DNA from: Paenibacillus sp. FSL K6-1330
Lineage (GTDB): Bacteria > Bacillota > Bacilli > Paenibacillales > Paenibacillaceae
Reading direction: 5' to 3'
DNA length: 64,000 nucleotides
Assembly (NCBI RefSeq): GCF_037976825.1
Contig: NZ_CP150269.1
Coordinates: 703,001 to 767,000, forward strand
The translations under genes and the position numbers were made by a program. Positions 17,057-25,538 of this stretch are shown here, in pieces. The notes beneath the pieces were generated by a model. The model worked only from the letters and a program-made list of their open reading frames with translations. It was not told where the DNA came from and did not search any database. Positions within the stretch are counted from its first letter, which is position 1; every line of letters starts with the position of its first letter.

Positions 17057-17112
17057 AAAAAAGGACTGGACCTGATCGTTCGCTGAAGAACGGGAAAGGT
17101 TCAGTCCTTTTT
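17057..17112. terminator. Bidirectional terminator between phosphohexomutase and helicase genes
   Basis: AAGGACTG (17061-17068) pairs with CAGTCCTT (17102-17109), with inner ACCT/AGGT and CGTTC/GAACG pairing. A-run before and T-run after, so it can act on both strands. Confidence 0.75.
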
Positions 17113-17213
17113 GGATATCGGCCAGCGGTTGGAAGGCAGGTGGGTATCATACTGCGTAAGAATTGCAAAAGCTGCGATAATCGTTTGTATTAATGATTCC
17201 AGGAACTACTGGT

Positions 17214-19676
17214 CTAACGCCTCTGATGCACCGGAACTTCTTTACGCCCCTGTTTCATGGGCGACTGGCATAAAGGACAGGCCTTGCTCTCCCGATCCCG
17301 TGCGCCAGCGGCGATTCTCGCGTTGACTCGCTGCCAGCCTTTGCAATTGGCGCTGGTGCACAGCCACACGTCGACGATCTCCGTTGCAGCGGGTGCAGTC
17401 TGATGCTGTAAGCTGGGAGCGGAGCCTGATCCTGAACCGATGCGTTGGCTCCTCTGGCTGGCAGTGCTTACCGTTGCCCGCCCAGCAGGTGAAGGCAAGG
17501 ATGAGCGCTTGGCTGAGGTTGAGGTCTCTATGCGGACCGTACGCTTTGCCGTAAACGTCGATCGCGGCGTTGACCCGCCGCCCTTGCTTGGGACGCTGTT
17601 GCCTTGCTTGCTCTGCTCGTCCGTAACGAACACATCGCGGAAGAAGCGGGAAACCTCCGCTTTTCGCCCCCGATAAAAGCCAGGCGAACTGACAATCAAT
17701 TCATCCCGCGCCCTAGTGATAGCGACATAAGCCAATCTGCGCTCCTCTTCGAGCGCATCCAGCGCCTTATCTTCTTTGTCCGATAGCGGACGCTGATCCT
17801 CCCTGCGCTCGGCGTCCAAAGCGGACGTATGCGGCAGAATGCCCTCGCTTGCCCCGATCAGGCATACTGAGGGAAACTCCAGCCCTTTGGATTTATGGAT
17901 CGTCATTAACCGGACGGCATCGGCATGTTCGTCCCGTTTCATGGCCGCCATTTCCTTATGAATGATGATCAGTCGATCGACAAATTCGACGAACTCAGCG
18001 ATATCGCCAAAGCGCTTCGCCGAAGCCTCCAACTCATCCAGACCTTCCTGTATGAATTCCTTATGGAGGGTGATTTCCTGGCGCTCGTCTGCCTCCAGAA
18101 ACTTGTCATAGAATTGGCGCCTCATTTCCTGTACCGCCTGAAGGGGCTCCATCGCCTTTAGTCCCTTAATGAGCTTTGTGCGATCTCTAATATTCTCGAT
18201 CTGAAAATCCTTCAGGCCGGGAAAGGATAGAAGATGCGATAGAGGCCCTTTCTTGGGACGCGGAGCATCCTGCTGCCGGATGAAAGCCATGCCTTTATCC
18301 CGGTTCATGTACAGCGTATGGAGCATGCCCTCCATGGCCGTGAAATTGCGTCGGTCCAGCGACAGCCGCAGATGGTCCATGAGCGGTTTGACGATCCACT
18401 GTTCGTAGAACAGATCTCCATTCTCGTAATGAATGAACGGAATCTCCCGCATCACGAGCTGTTCAAAGATAGCCCGGCTGTTGTTCGCGGTCCGGTACAG
18501 AATCGCATGATCGCGGTACTGCTTTCCGTGCTCCCGGACCTGCTCGGTAATATGGGTCAGCAGTTGCTCCGCTTCTTGGTCGGGATCGCCTGGACGAAGG
18601 TATAGCGGTACGCTGCTGCTTTTGCGGGTCGAACGCAGCTGCTTGGGGCGGCGCCGTTCATTGACGCGGATAATTTCGTTCCCCAGCCCGACGATCGAGG
18701 AGAGAGAGCGGTAATTGATATCGAGCGTCACGACCTTAGCCCCGGGAAACGTCTGGTCGAATTCCAGGATGAATTCGTTGCGTGCCCCGTTGAAGCCGTA
18801 AATGGTCTGGTCATCGTCACCTACAACCATTAAATTGCGGTGCGGGGCGACGATTTTTTTGAGCAGCTCATAAGGCAGCAGTCCCGTATCCTGGAACTCG
18901 TCGACCATGACATAACGGTACCGCCTTTGTAGGGAGGCCAGCAAACCGGGATCTTGAGACAGCAGACGGTGGGACATGACCAGAATATCATCAAAATCCA
19001 TCTGGCCATGGTCTTCCTTCCACGCTTCATAACGGGTAAAAATTTGCCTTTGCTCGACTTCTGCAGGTGTTTTGACAGGCAGCTCGTCAAGTCCGGTCAT
19101 ACTCATTCGATGGGCAGACCAGAGCGATAGCAACGTCTCAGCTTCGTAGCTATCCTGCAAGCCCATTTCCCGCAGGATCCGCTTCATAATAAATTGCTGA
19201 TGTCTGGAATTGCTTAGGATTTCCTGCCTGTAGCCGCGGGTACGCAGCAAGTATAAGAAGAAGGAGTGGAAGGTTCTTGCCGTTACTTTGGCGGTTTCGC
19301 TAGCCCGTAAGCCGGGAAGCGCCATGATGCGTTCCTTCATCTCGGCTGCCGCCTTGGATGAGAAGGTGACAAGCAGGATGGAAGACGGATCGATCTTCTT
19401 GGCCGCAATGAGGTAGCCTGTCCGGCTGACCAGCACGGAGGTCTTCCCGGAGCCGGCGCCTGCAAGCGTAAGCAGCGGTCCTTGGGTATGTCGTACAGCT
19501 TGGATTTGGGCGCGGTTCAGCAGCATTCCCCGGGATTCCAAGCCGCGAAAAAAAGCCGCATCCGGCGCGTCATCGCTGATCAGGTCCTGGCTGTTCTCGA
19601 AGGAAGCCAGCTTGGCAAACGGAATATCCTGACGCTCTCCGCCGTATGGGCGTTTATAGAAGGGTATGGATGTCAT
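17214..19676 (-). CDS. UvrD/PcrA-like superfamily 1 DNA helicase with C-terminal Cys motif
   Basis: About 820 residues. The ATG at 19676 has a weak GGTGA site 5 nt upstream; a TTG at 19688 is an alternative. SF1A motifs occur in order: Q/I 'LNRAQIQAV' and 'LAGAGSGKTS' (Walker A), II 'VMVDEFQDTG', III 'VVGDDDQTIYGFNGA', IV 'TLDINYRS', V 'TIHKSKGLEFPSVCLIG', VI 'YVAITRARDELIV'. It is a 3'-5' DNA translocase/helicase acting in repair or fork clearance. Unlike PcrA, the C-terminus after a Ser/Arg/Pro-rich linker carries 'CTSANC' and 'CPLC' pairs that could bind zinc. It is distinct enough from PcrA to be a second UvrD-like paralogue. Confidence 0.88.
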   Translation of the reverse strand: MTSIPFYKRPYGGERQDIPFAKLASFENSQDLISDDAPDAAFFRGLESRGMLLNRAQIQAVRHTQGPLLTLAGAGSGKTSVLVSRTGYLIAAKKIDPSSILLVTFSSKAAAEMKERIMALPGLRASETAKVTARTFHSFFLYLLRTRGYRQEILSNSRHQQFIMKRILREMGLQDSYEAETLLSLWSAHRMSMTGLDELPVKTPAEVEQRQIFTRYEAWKEDHGQMDFDDILVMSHRLLSQDPGLLASLQRRYRYVMVDEFQDTGLLPYELLKKIVAPHRNLMVVGDDDQTIYGFNGARNEFILEFDQTFPGAKVVTLDINYRSLSSIVGLGNEIIRVNERRRPKQLRSTRKSSSVPLYLRPGDPDQEAEQLLTHITEQVREHGKQYRDHAILYRTANNSRAIFEQLVMREIPFIHYENGDLFYEQWIVKPLMDHLRLSLDRRNFTAMEGMLHTLYMNRDKGMAFIRQQDAPRPKKGPLSHLLSFPGLKDFQIENIRDRTKLIKGLKAMEPLQAVQEMRRQFYDKFLEADERQEITLHKEFIQEGLDELEASAKRFGDIAEFVEFVDRLIIIHKEMAAMKRDEHADAVRLMTIHKSKGLEFPSVCLIGASEGILPHTSALDAERREDQRPLSDKEDKALDALEEERRLAYVAITRARDELIVSSPGFYRGRKAEVSRFFRDVFVTDEQSKQGNSVPSKGGGSTPRSTFTAKRTVRIETSTSAKRSSLPSPAGRATVSTASQRSQRIGSGSGSAPSLQHQTAPAATEIVDVWLCTSANCKGWQRVNARIAAGARDRESKACPLCQSPMKQGRKEVPVHQRR

Positions 19677-19966
19677 GAAATTCACCAATCATTTCGTATT
19701 TCGATTATCGTCCTACCAGTTTACCGGATTCTCGGAAGTCTGGCAAAGCGCAGGATATGGATAAGAACCCCGGGATGCGAACACTTATGAATTCATGATG
19801 TGAATTTCAGAGGCGCACGCCAGAATTGCACTGATTTGCTCCGACACGTTTAGCCTACTAGACACGCGGATACGAACCAACTTTACCCCTGAGGAAAGTG
19901 TTATATTATTTGGGAATGTTTTTAGAAGAGCAAAGAAGAGAAGGACCATGTTCAAGGAGGAATCCC

Positions 19967-20161
19967 ATGCTGGTTGTTATTGCTATTCTGCAGCTTATTA
20001 TGATCGGCATTTTGCTGAACATCAACGGCAAGCTGAAGCCGCGAGACTATATTGCTGAAGCGATGGAGAGGGACCGCCGAATCCGGGAGGAGCGGGAGAG
20101 GAAGCGGCAAATGGAGCCATGGTCACATGAGGCAAGTGCTGACAGCGCAGATCATTCATGA
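19967..20161 (+). CDS. 64-residue single-pass membrane protein
   Basis: Starts at the ATG at 19967, preceded by AAGGAGG at about 19955; longer in-frame starts would put that site within the coding region. An N-terminal transmembrane helix ('MLVVIAILQLIMIGILLNI') is followed by a highly charged cytoplasmic tail rich in Glu and Arg ('EAMERDRRIREERERKRQ'), possibly a short coiled coil. The function is unknown. Confidence 0.65.
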   Translation: MLVVIAILQLIMIGILLNINGKLKPRDYIAEAMERDRRIREERERKRQMEPWSHEASADSADHS

Positions 20162-20181
20162 CCTGAATCATTTATATGAAT

Positions 20182-20226
20182 AACAGCTATCCCGGGCTCA
20201 AAATAGGGGAGTCCGGGATAGCTGTT
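20182..20226. other. Perfect 14-bp stem-loop without a T-run
   Basis: AACAGCTATCCCGG (20182-20195) and its exact complement at 20213-20226 with a 17-nt loop. No oligo-T follows on either strand, so it is not a classical intrinsic terminator. It lies between the small membrane protein and the convergent anti-sigma gene. Confidence 0.6.
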
Positions 20227-20236
20227 GCCCTTATGT

Positions 20237-20306
20237 GATTTTGAACATCGTGAGCATGGCTTCCTGTGGTGCACGGTGCGTAGTCCGGGGGAGGCCTGGA
20301 TGGCTG
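20237..20306 (-). repeat. Dispersed repeat, copy 1
   Basis: About 70 bp that align, with a small gap, to 30276-30342 in the same orientation. By eye roughly three quarters of positions match, including CATCCA, CACGATGT and CAAAAT blocks. Both copies are in gene-free DNA. Confidence 0.55.
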
Positions 20307-20363
20307 TTGACATTATTCATGTCAGCAAGCCTGTTGAAGTATACGGCATTCGCCAAAAGACCA

Positions 20364-21614
20364 TCACTCGGTCCAATTCCACAGCCGCACTTCTCCGACC
20401 CGCAGGTCGCGGACCCAGGATACCTCACGCAGGGTCAACAGCTCCTTAACGGGGCCGGTAATGACAGCACCATAGAGACGAACGCCGTTCTTTTCCACGT
20501 AAGCTAACGAAGCATCTACGTCAACAAACGGAGCCACCCGGTCGGCAATCAGGTCATACTCTTGCAGCAGCCGCAGCGATTTGATGAAGTGTTCATTCCG
20601 CAGTTTACCGTCCCCATAGGTGTCTATTGAAGGGTAATGTCCGCCGCTGGATACGATTTTGCCAAACCAACCGCGTTTTTCCTCCTTATAGGAGGTCACT
20701 GTCAAATCGTCATGATGCCAGACGGGATAAGAAGGAAAGCCGACAGGATGGGAGATTACACCGTCTCCGCGGCCGAATCGGTCATCCGGCCCGGTATCGA
20801 CGGCAAACCAGACGGCCTCCATATCCCGGTTCTCGAACTGCTTCAGCAACTCGTCGGTCGAGAAGAAGCGGTTAAACGATACATAAGCCTCGGCCACGGT
20901 ACCCTCTGGGAGTTTTTCAAGCCTGGACCAATCACCGCTCTTGGCGGAAGAGGTGCTAGCGTTCTGTTTTTTTGACTGTTCTTTGGGATCTTCGTCTTGA
21001 TTCGAGGAAGAAGTCTCCAATGGGCTATTCGGCCGGTAGAAAATCCGTGATGGACTAGTGCGTTCGTTCCAGTCCATGTCGACGGACGGCAGCCCGAACA
21101 AGAAGTTCACGGTATATTCGCCGACGGTCACTCGTTCTTCCCCTACTTTCTTGTCTATATCCCCATACATCTCCTGCATGAAGAAGACTTTGCCCTGACT
21201 GTTGAGTCGAACGTCGATGTTAGGCTGGGATATCGAGATAGCGGAAGCGATGGCATCCCGATATTTATCGTTTCGGCTTGGGTCGCCGACACCGTAGAAT
21301 AACGCTGTACCAATTGAGCTAAGGATGGATACAACTAGAAACACAGAAATAACCGTCAGCGTATTCGAGATTCGGGCCTTCCATTTGCCCCTGCGCACGA
21401 TTCGCTTTTCTTTCTTGGGCGAGAGGCCGGTCTGATCGTCAGCGCGCTTGTGCATAGCGCTATTAGAAATAGAGCTTGTGTTATCCATCATTTCATCCAG
21501 GTAAGCCTGGTATTCCTCCAGCTTTTCCATTTCCCGCTCTACTTCGATTTTTTCCTCGTCACTCAAATTGCCATCTGCGTAATCCTTCAGCCGCTGTTTA
21601 AATTCTTCGCTCAT
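20364..21614 (-). CDS. Anti-sigma factor of the YhdL/Sigma_reg type (membrane)
   Basis: 416 residues. The N-terminal cytoplasmic segment ('LKDYADGNLSDEEKIEVERE') resembles the sigma-regulator N domain. It is followed by one transmembrane helix ('LTVISVFLVVSILSSIGTAL') and a large extracytoplasmic domain containing a Ser/Asn/Gln-rich linker and the Sigma_reg_C-like end ('EAYVSFNRFFSTDELLKQF', 'LYGAVITGPVKELL'). There is no zinc anti-sigma HxxxCxxC motif. The start overlaps the sigma gene stop by ATGA, so translation is coupled. It would hold the neighbouring ECF sigma factor at the membrane, like YhdL with SigM in B. subtilis (family knowledge). Its partner is interrupted here. Confidence 0.82.
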   Translation of the reverse strand: MSEEFKQRLKDYADGNLSDEEKIEVEREMEKLEEYQAYLDEMMDNTSSISNSAMHKRADDQTGLSPKKEKRIVRRGKWKARISNTLTVISVFLVVSILSSIGTALFYGVGDPSRNDKYRDAIASAISISQPNIDVRLNSQGKVFFMQEMYGDIDKKVGEERVTVGEYTVNFLFGLPSVDMDWNERTSPSRIFYRPNSPLETSSSNQDEDPKEQSKKQNASTSSAKSGDWSRLEKLPEGTVAEAYVSFNRFFSTDELLKQFENRDMEAVWFAVDTGPDDRFGRGDGVISHPVGFPSYPVWHHDDLTVTSYKEEKRGWFGKIVSSGGHYPSIDTYGDGKLRNEHFIKSLRLLQEYDLIADRVAPFVDVDASLAYVEKNGVRLYGAVITGPVKELLTLREVSWVRDLRVGEVRLWNWTE

Positions 21615-22111
21615 AGTGTCCCTTCCTTTCGTTTCATTTCCCGCAGCCGTTGCCTGGCCCGAAATAACGTGATTTTGATATGGGATAAGGTGATGCCCAT
21701 AATATCCGCCGCCTCCTGGTAGGAGAATTGATGGAAATCCACCAAGATAACCGCCTGCCGCTGCTTCTCCGGAACATCCGTCAGCATTTGCCCGATTTCT
21801 CTTTGGGCTTCTTGCTGAAGCAGGATGTTCTCCGGGGTATTGCGGTCGATCATCTGATCGAAAAAACCAGCGTCCCTCACGATGCTGCGGCTGGCCTTCC
21901 GCTGATAATCCACATAAGCGTTATGGGCAACCCGAAATAGCCATGGCTTGATTCGTTCTTCCTTCCAATCCTCGAGGTACAGATATGCCCGGTAAAAGGT
22001 TTCCTGTACCAGGTCTTCCGCCGTATGGTGATCCTATGAGAGGGAGTACAAGTAACGATAAACGTCTTTCACGTAATATTGATAAATCGATTCCAGACTG
22101 TTCAGTTTCAT
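21611..22111 (-). pseudogene. ECF RNA polymerase sigma factor interrupted by an in-frame amber stop
   Basis: Reading from the ATG at 22111 (GGGGAGG upstream), the frame encodes 'MKLNSLESIYQYYVKDVYRY', then 'LYSLS', then TAG at 22036-22034 (codon 26). It continues without shift through 'DHHTAEDLVQETFYRAYLYL' (region 2), 'PWLFRVAHNAYVDY' and region 4 ('QRQAVILVDFHQFSYQEAA') to the stop overlapping the anti-sigma start. With the amber codon read through, the product would be 166 residues, the normal ECF length. TAG could derive from CAG or AAG by one change. An internal GTG at 21913 would give only the C-terminal 100 residues without region 2. Either a true nonsense mutation, amber suppression, or a sequencing error. 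Confidence 0.85.
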
Positions 22112-22130
22112 GTCCTCCCCTCTGTGTAAC

Positions 22131-22158
22131 ACACGTTTAGCCAGAGCATAAAGTTACA
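22131..22158 (-). promoter_or_regulatory. ECF-type autoregulatory promoter of the sigma/anti-sigma operon
   Basis: On the minus strand TGTAAC (22158-22153), a 17-bp spacer and CGTGT (22135-22131), resembling the TGAAAC/CGT elements used by SigM/SigW-class ECF factors. It is about 20 bp from the start codon, consistent with a self-activating operon. Confidence 0.5.
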
Positions 22159-22205
22159 CTTTCGGCTATAAAGAAATTGAGTTCAGCGATTTAACCCCTA
22201 AACCG

Positions 22206-22238
22206 CAAAAAACAAAGCCCGCTAGATGAGCGGGCTTC
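22206..22238 (-). terminator. Terminator of the stalk-domain/ankyrin operon
   Basis: On the minus strand AAGCCCGCT, loop CATCT, AGCGGGCTT, then TGTTTTTTG. Confidence 0.8.
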
Positions 22239-22315
22239 CGATAGAATATGAAGTGCTGTAGAAAAGGGGGTTACCGTAAACGGTGGGACTCACGCGCCTC
22301 TGCAGCATTCGGAAA

Positions 22316-23077
22316 TCACTTGCTATTCTTGTCTATATAGGCCGTCAGCGTTTTGTATTGCTTGCTGTCTTTTTCGGCATAGTCCAGCGCTGTTTTTCCG
22401 GACGCGTCTTGGATGGAGGCATCCACTTTGTGCTGGTTCAGCAGCTTGTCGATGAAAAAGTCATTCTTGTGGATGACAGCCAGATGAAGCGGTGTCTGAC
22501 CATCGAAATTTGGCAGGTTGTAATCAAGCTCACCAGCTTTTCCGTCCATCTGTACAAACGGGTCGTAGAGGGAGGAATCGCCGTTTAGAATCAAATAGTG
22601 CAGCAGGCCGTTGCCGGTTGCTTCGTCTTGGGAATACAACTTCGCTTCACCGGCAGCGATAACAATATAAATCTTTTGCATATTCAATTCGCCGTTCACT
22701 TCGATCAGCTTGCCAAGGTTTTTCACCAAATGGCGTTCTTGAGCAGGTGCTCCTTCGGACTCGGAAGGCGTAGTCGGGCCAACCGGGATTGCCTCTCCAT
22801 TCGAGGATTTGGGAATAATCCCGATCTGATCGGCACCAACAGAGCCGACCTGATATCCAAGCGCTTCCGAGAAGTCCCGGACAGGGACATAGAGCTTGTT
22901 CTGAATGACAACGGGGGACTCGGACAGCTTGGCCTCCGAACCGTTGACCAGGATCTTGGAATGGGACGGTACGGCCTTCAGATAAACGGCAGCGCCAACA
23001 ACCGTACCTACTGTCAGTGCCACGCCGACGATTGCGCCGAGTGCAAAAGCAGGAATAGAAGAGAAACGTTTTTTCAT
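22316..23077 (-). CDS. Membrane-anchored stalk-domain protein with ankyrin repeats
   Basis: 253 residues from the ATG at 23077 (GGGAGGATATT upstream). An N-terminal signal anchor ('FALGAIVGVALTVGTVVGAA') is followed by a copper-amine-oxidase-N-like 'stalk' segment ('KILVNGSEAKLSESPVVIQN', 'KLYVPVRDFSEALGYQV'), a Pro/Ser-rich linker, and C-terminal ankyrin repeats ('DGQTPLHLAVIHKNDFFIDK', 'ASGKTALDYAEKDSKQY'). It is probably an extracytoplasmic protein-interaction module attached to the membrane or wall. It follows the SurA_N-like gene by 55 bp on the same strand, likely an operon. The exact role is unknown. Confidence 0.75.
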   Translation of the reverse strand: MKKRFSSIPAFALGAIVGVALTVGTVVGAAVYLKAVPSHSKILVNGSEAKLSESPVVIQNKLYVPVRDFSEALGYQVGSVGADQIGIIPKSSNGEAIPVGPTTPSESEGAPAQERHLVKNLGKLIEVNGELNMQKIYIVIAAGEAKLYSQDEATGNGLLHYLILNGDSSLYDPFVQMDGKAGELDYNLPNFDGQTPLHLAVIHKNDFFIDKLLNQHKVDASIQDASGKTALDYAEKDSKQYKTLTAYIDKNSK

Positions 23078-23132
23078 AATATCCTCCCATGGCGGTATAT
23101 GGACTTTTACACCATTATATACCAATACAGCG

Positions 23133-23759
23133 TTACCTCAATTGAATACTCGGATCCAACACGATAATTCGCTGTTCATTTAGCGCGGTGTGTAGCAGAT
23201 CATCCTTCAGTTGCTGCGTGCTGGTTATGACCTCAGGCTGGTTTGTCTTGATATCCGTTGTTAGTTTGTTCACTAATCGTTCGATCGATAGCATATCCCG
23301 ATATTCTGGCGGGGAGTAGTCTTCCCAGTACTGATCTTCGCTGATGCCCATCGTATCCAGAATGCGCGAGTGCTGTTCTTGCACCTGCTGCGGCTGGGTC
23401 TGGAGCGTCTTCCGAAGATCCTTGGCCCTTTGAATTCCATCTTCCAGACTCGCCGCAACGCCTTGTTCATCGGCCAATTGAAGCATTAATTCCTTTGTTG
23501 CCATTTCTTTAAGAAGCGCAGAGTCATCAGGAAGGGGCGCGGTGCTATGCGCGAGGTTATTCTTATAGGTCGTTAAATGGGTATGTGTGATGTAGGTGGA
23601 ACCAACTTGAATCAGCGCCTGTCCGTTCATGTTGTCGTTCATGCGATGATTCCGGCCCGAGCGATTCGAAGCATCCGTAAAGAAGAGTATGATGCTTACC
23701 GTCAGGACGCTTGCCACAGCGATGCTGAGAATGGTGATATACTTACGGTTTATTTTCAT
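23133..23759 (-). CDS. Membrane-anchored SurA N-terminal-like chaperone domain protein
   Basis: 208 residues from the ATG at 23759 (GAGGTG about 6 nt upstream); the longer frame has no ribosome site. A single N-terminal helix ('ITILSIAVASVLTVSIILFF') is followed by 'ALIQVGSTYITHTHLTTYKN' and long helical segments ('KEMATKELMLQLADEQGV', 'ILDTMGISEDQYWEDY'), the pattern of SurA/PrsA N-terminal domains. No parvulin PPIase domain follows, so at most a holdase/chaperone role outside the membrane is likely. It is probably co-transcribed with the stalk/ankyrin gene. Confidence 0.7.
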   Translation of the reverse strand: MKINRKYITILSIAVASVLTVSIILFFTDASNRSGRNHRMNDNMNGQALIQVGSTYITHTHLTTYKNNLAHSTAPLPDDSALLKEMATKELMLQLADEQGVAASLEDGIQRAKDLRKTLQTQPQQVQEQHSRILDTMGISEDQYWEDYSPPEYRDMLSIERLVNKLTTDIKTNQPEVITSTQQLKDDLLHTALNEQRIIVLDPSIQLR

Positions 23760-23845
23760 ACCTGACACCTCTCTTGGCAGGGATATATGAAAACGAAGAT
23801 ATATTATAGACGTTTCGTCAGCCTGAAAGGTTCTAGAAAAATGCA

Positions 23846-23888
23846 AAAAAACGCCTAAAGGCACAAGGTATAAGTGTTTTCAGGCGCA
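23846..23888 (-). terminator. Terminator of the multi-helix membrane protein gene
   Basis: On the minus strand GCGCCTGAAAACAC and a downstream AGGCG close a hairpin followed by TTTTTTT. Confidence 0.6.
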
Positions 23889-23929
23889 GAAGTTGCATGA
23901 TGATGGAATGACAGGCTTCACGTTGAAAC

Positions 23930-25057
23930 TTACTTACGAAGCAGTCGGGTTTTATGTGCATAGATAATCGCTTTGTCCGCGAGAAAGGCAGCGTAGAGGA
24001 GCAGGAAGACCGAATAAGGAAATCCGGTACCGTCGAGGCTCGGAACCAACCATTCGGCGGCAATAAAGTACAGCAGGGTCAACAGCACCGGGAGCTGCCG
24101 TTTCAGGTGGTATTTCCAAACCGACCAGATGACACCGGCAGTCCCGGCAAACAGCATGAGGAGACGGACGGCGTCCAATGCGGATTGCACGACCTTTCGG
24201 GCTTCCTCATTTCCGATCGCAGCCGCATATTTGGAGGTGCGGCCAGCAAATATGCTCCGGAAGAGATGAACCAAAGGGTTGCCTTCGATGTATCTCGATT
24301 CGAGCCACAGCGAGGCAAGGTTCCACGGACCGGACATATACATCAAACGATTGAAAAGCGGGATATTCAGCCACCATGGGGACAAGATGAGTAAATAACC
24401 CGCGCTAATAAGAATGAGCCCGCCGGTTACAATTTTGACCGGACTGCGGTACTTGACCCAAAAGGCAATGAACAATACCGGGTACAGCAGCGCCTGAAGG
24501 TTGTAGCAAGCCATAAGCGCCGTAAGCGCGCCAGCAGCCGCGTACCAGCTAGCCTGCTTCAATTCAAGCGCTCCGATGACGGCGCAGACCAGAAGAAGCA
24601 TTAGGGTCTGCATGGTCGTATCCGGCAGGATCAGCCGGACAGCGCCGTAAGCCGGCCAGAATAGAGCGTAGATCATGCATGACAGAAAAGCGATTCGCGT
24701 ATTAAACATGTAGCGGGACAGCACAAAAACCAAGTAGACGGAAAATGCATGGAAGAGACATTGGAGCAGCTGGTAGGCGATCAGGGCAGCATCCATGCTT
24801 CCGAACAAGGCGGTAAGTCCGGCAATCATAAGCGGCACACCGGGCATGACGCTGGAGGCATGTTCTTCCAGGTCTCCACCGGGGTGGCTGATCATGGCCG
24901 CACTTTGGATATATCGTTCTTCGATTACGCTGCTTATGCTCGGGGAACGTTCATGAAGACCGGTAAGAACCAGCAGACATGACATAACCAGAACGGCAGC
25001 AATCAGTACCAGCAGCATCCTTCGCTGCACACGGTTTAACGTCCATATGGAAAACAA
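23930..25057 (-). CDS. Polytopic membrane protein, glycosyltransferase 39-like (GT-C fold)
   Basis: About 375 residues. The start is uncertain: a TTG at 25057 has GGAG 8 nt upstream, a GTG lies at 25066, and a nominal ATG farther upstream falls inside the preceding terminator. Ten or more hydrophobic segments are visible, with a large first loop containing 'ERYIQSAAMISHPGGDLEEH' and 'SVMPGVPLMIAGLTALFG', reminiscent of the luminal loop of lipid-linked-sugar transferases (PMT/ArnT). Such enzymes move a sugar from a polyprenyl phosphate donor to a protein or lipid outside the membrane. The assignment is by layout only; no acceptor is evident from the neighbours. Confidence 0.6.
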   Translation of the reverse strand: MFSIWTLNRVQRRMLLVLIAAVLVMSCLLVLTGLHERSPSISSVIEERYIQSAAMISHPGGDLEEHASSVMPGVPLMIAGLTALFGSMDAALIAYQLLQCLFHAFSVYLVFVLSRYMFNTRIAFLSCMIYALFWPAYGAVRLILPDTTMQTLMLLLVCAVIGALELKQASWYAAAGALTALMACYNLQALLYPVLFIAFWVKYRSPVKIVTGGLILISAGYLLILSPWWLNIPLFNRLMYMSGPWNLASLWLESRYIEGNPLVHLFRSIFAGRTSKYAAAIGNEEARKVVQSALDAVRLLMLFAGTAGVIWSVWKYHLKRQLPVLLTLLYFIAAEWLVPSLDGTGFPYSVFLLLYAAFLADKAIIYAHKTRLLRK

Positions 25058-25140
25058 AGGGTCCACTCCACTCTGTATATAATCTCTAGGGTTCAAATCA
25101 GAATTTATACCCTTATATATTAAAGAATAAACGGTGAAAT

Positions 25141-25165
25141 AAAAAGGCTCCGCCAAAACGGAGCC
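25141..25165 (-). terminator. Intrinsic terminator after the 76-residue protein gene
   Basis: On the minus strand GGCTCCG, a 6-nt loop, CGGAGCC, then TTTTT. Confidence 0.8.
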
Positions 25166-25208
25166 CATAAGTTCAAGTTACGCTGCAGCGACAAGATCTG
25201 TCCCACGA

Positions 25209-25439
25209 TTAAAAGCCGCTGTGATACTTATCGTTACTGGATGAACGATCCTTTGACGTCCCGTCCCGCTGCTTCTCTTCCTGGCGCTCCAGCCTGGCGT
25301 CTTCCATCGGAATCGGGTCCACATGCTGTTCACTCTCAAACTTATCGAACAGGCTTTCTTGTTCCGTCGGGTATTGTTCAGGGTGATCCATGTTGCCGGG
25401 ACCGTTGTGAAGCGGAAGATCCTTTTTCTTGTCAGCCAC
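25209..25439 (-). CDS. 76-residue hydrophilic protein of unknown function
   Basis: GTG start at 25439 with GAGGTGA upstream. The sequence is strongly charged and low in hydrophobics, with no helix-turn-helix or membrane segment: 'MADKKKDLPLHNGPGNMDHP', then 'PTEQESLFDKFESEQHVDPI' and a Lys/Asp/Ser-rich tail. It looks intrinsically disordered, like the small acidic proteins common in spore formers. It follows the GGDEF/HD-GYP gene by about 100 bp and ends at a strong terminator, so it may be co-transcribed. Confidence 0.6.
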   Translation of the reverse strand: MADKKKDLPLHNGPGNMDHPEQYPTEQESLFDKFESEQHVDPIPMEDARLERQEEKQRDGTSKDRSSSNDKYHSGF

Positions 25440-25538
25440 CGTTTCTCACCTCATTTTATCGTTGTGATACTACCTTTATACCTTATTTGGGGAAGTATCA
25501 AACATGAAGAGGCGATAAAGGGGAGGGGATTGGTTTCT

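Noticed and set aside
17214..19676. Housekeeping pcrA
   Set aside because: No ligA neighbour as is common for pcrA, and the C-terminal tail differs; called UvrD-like instead.
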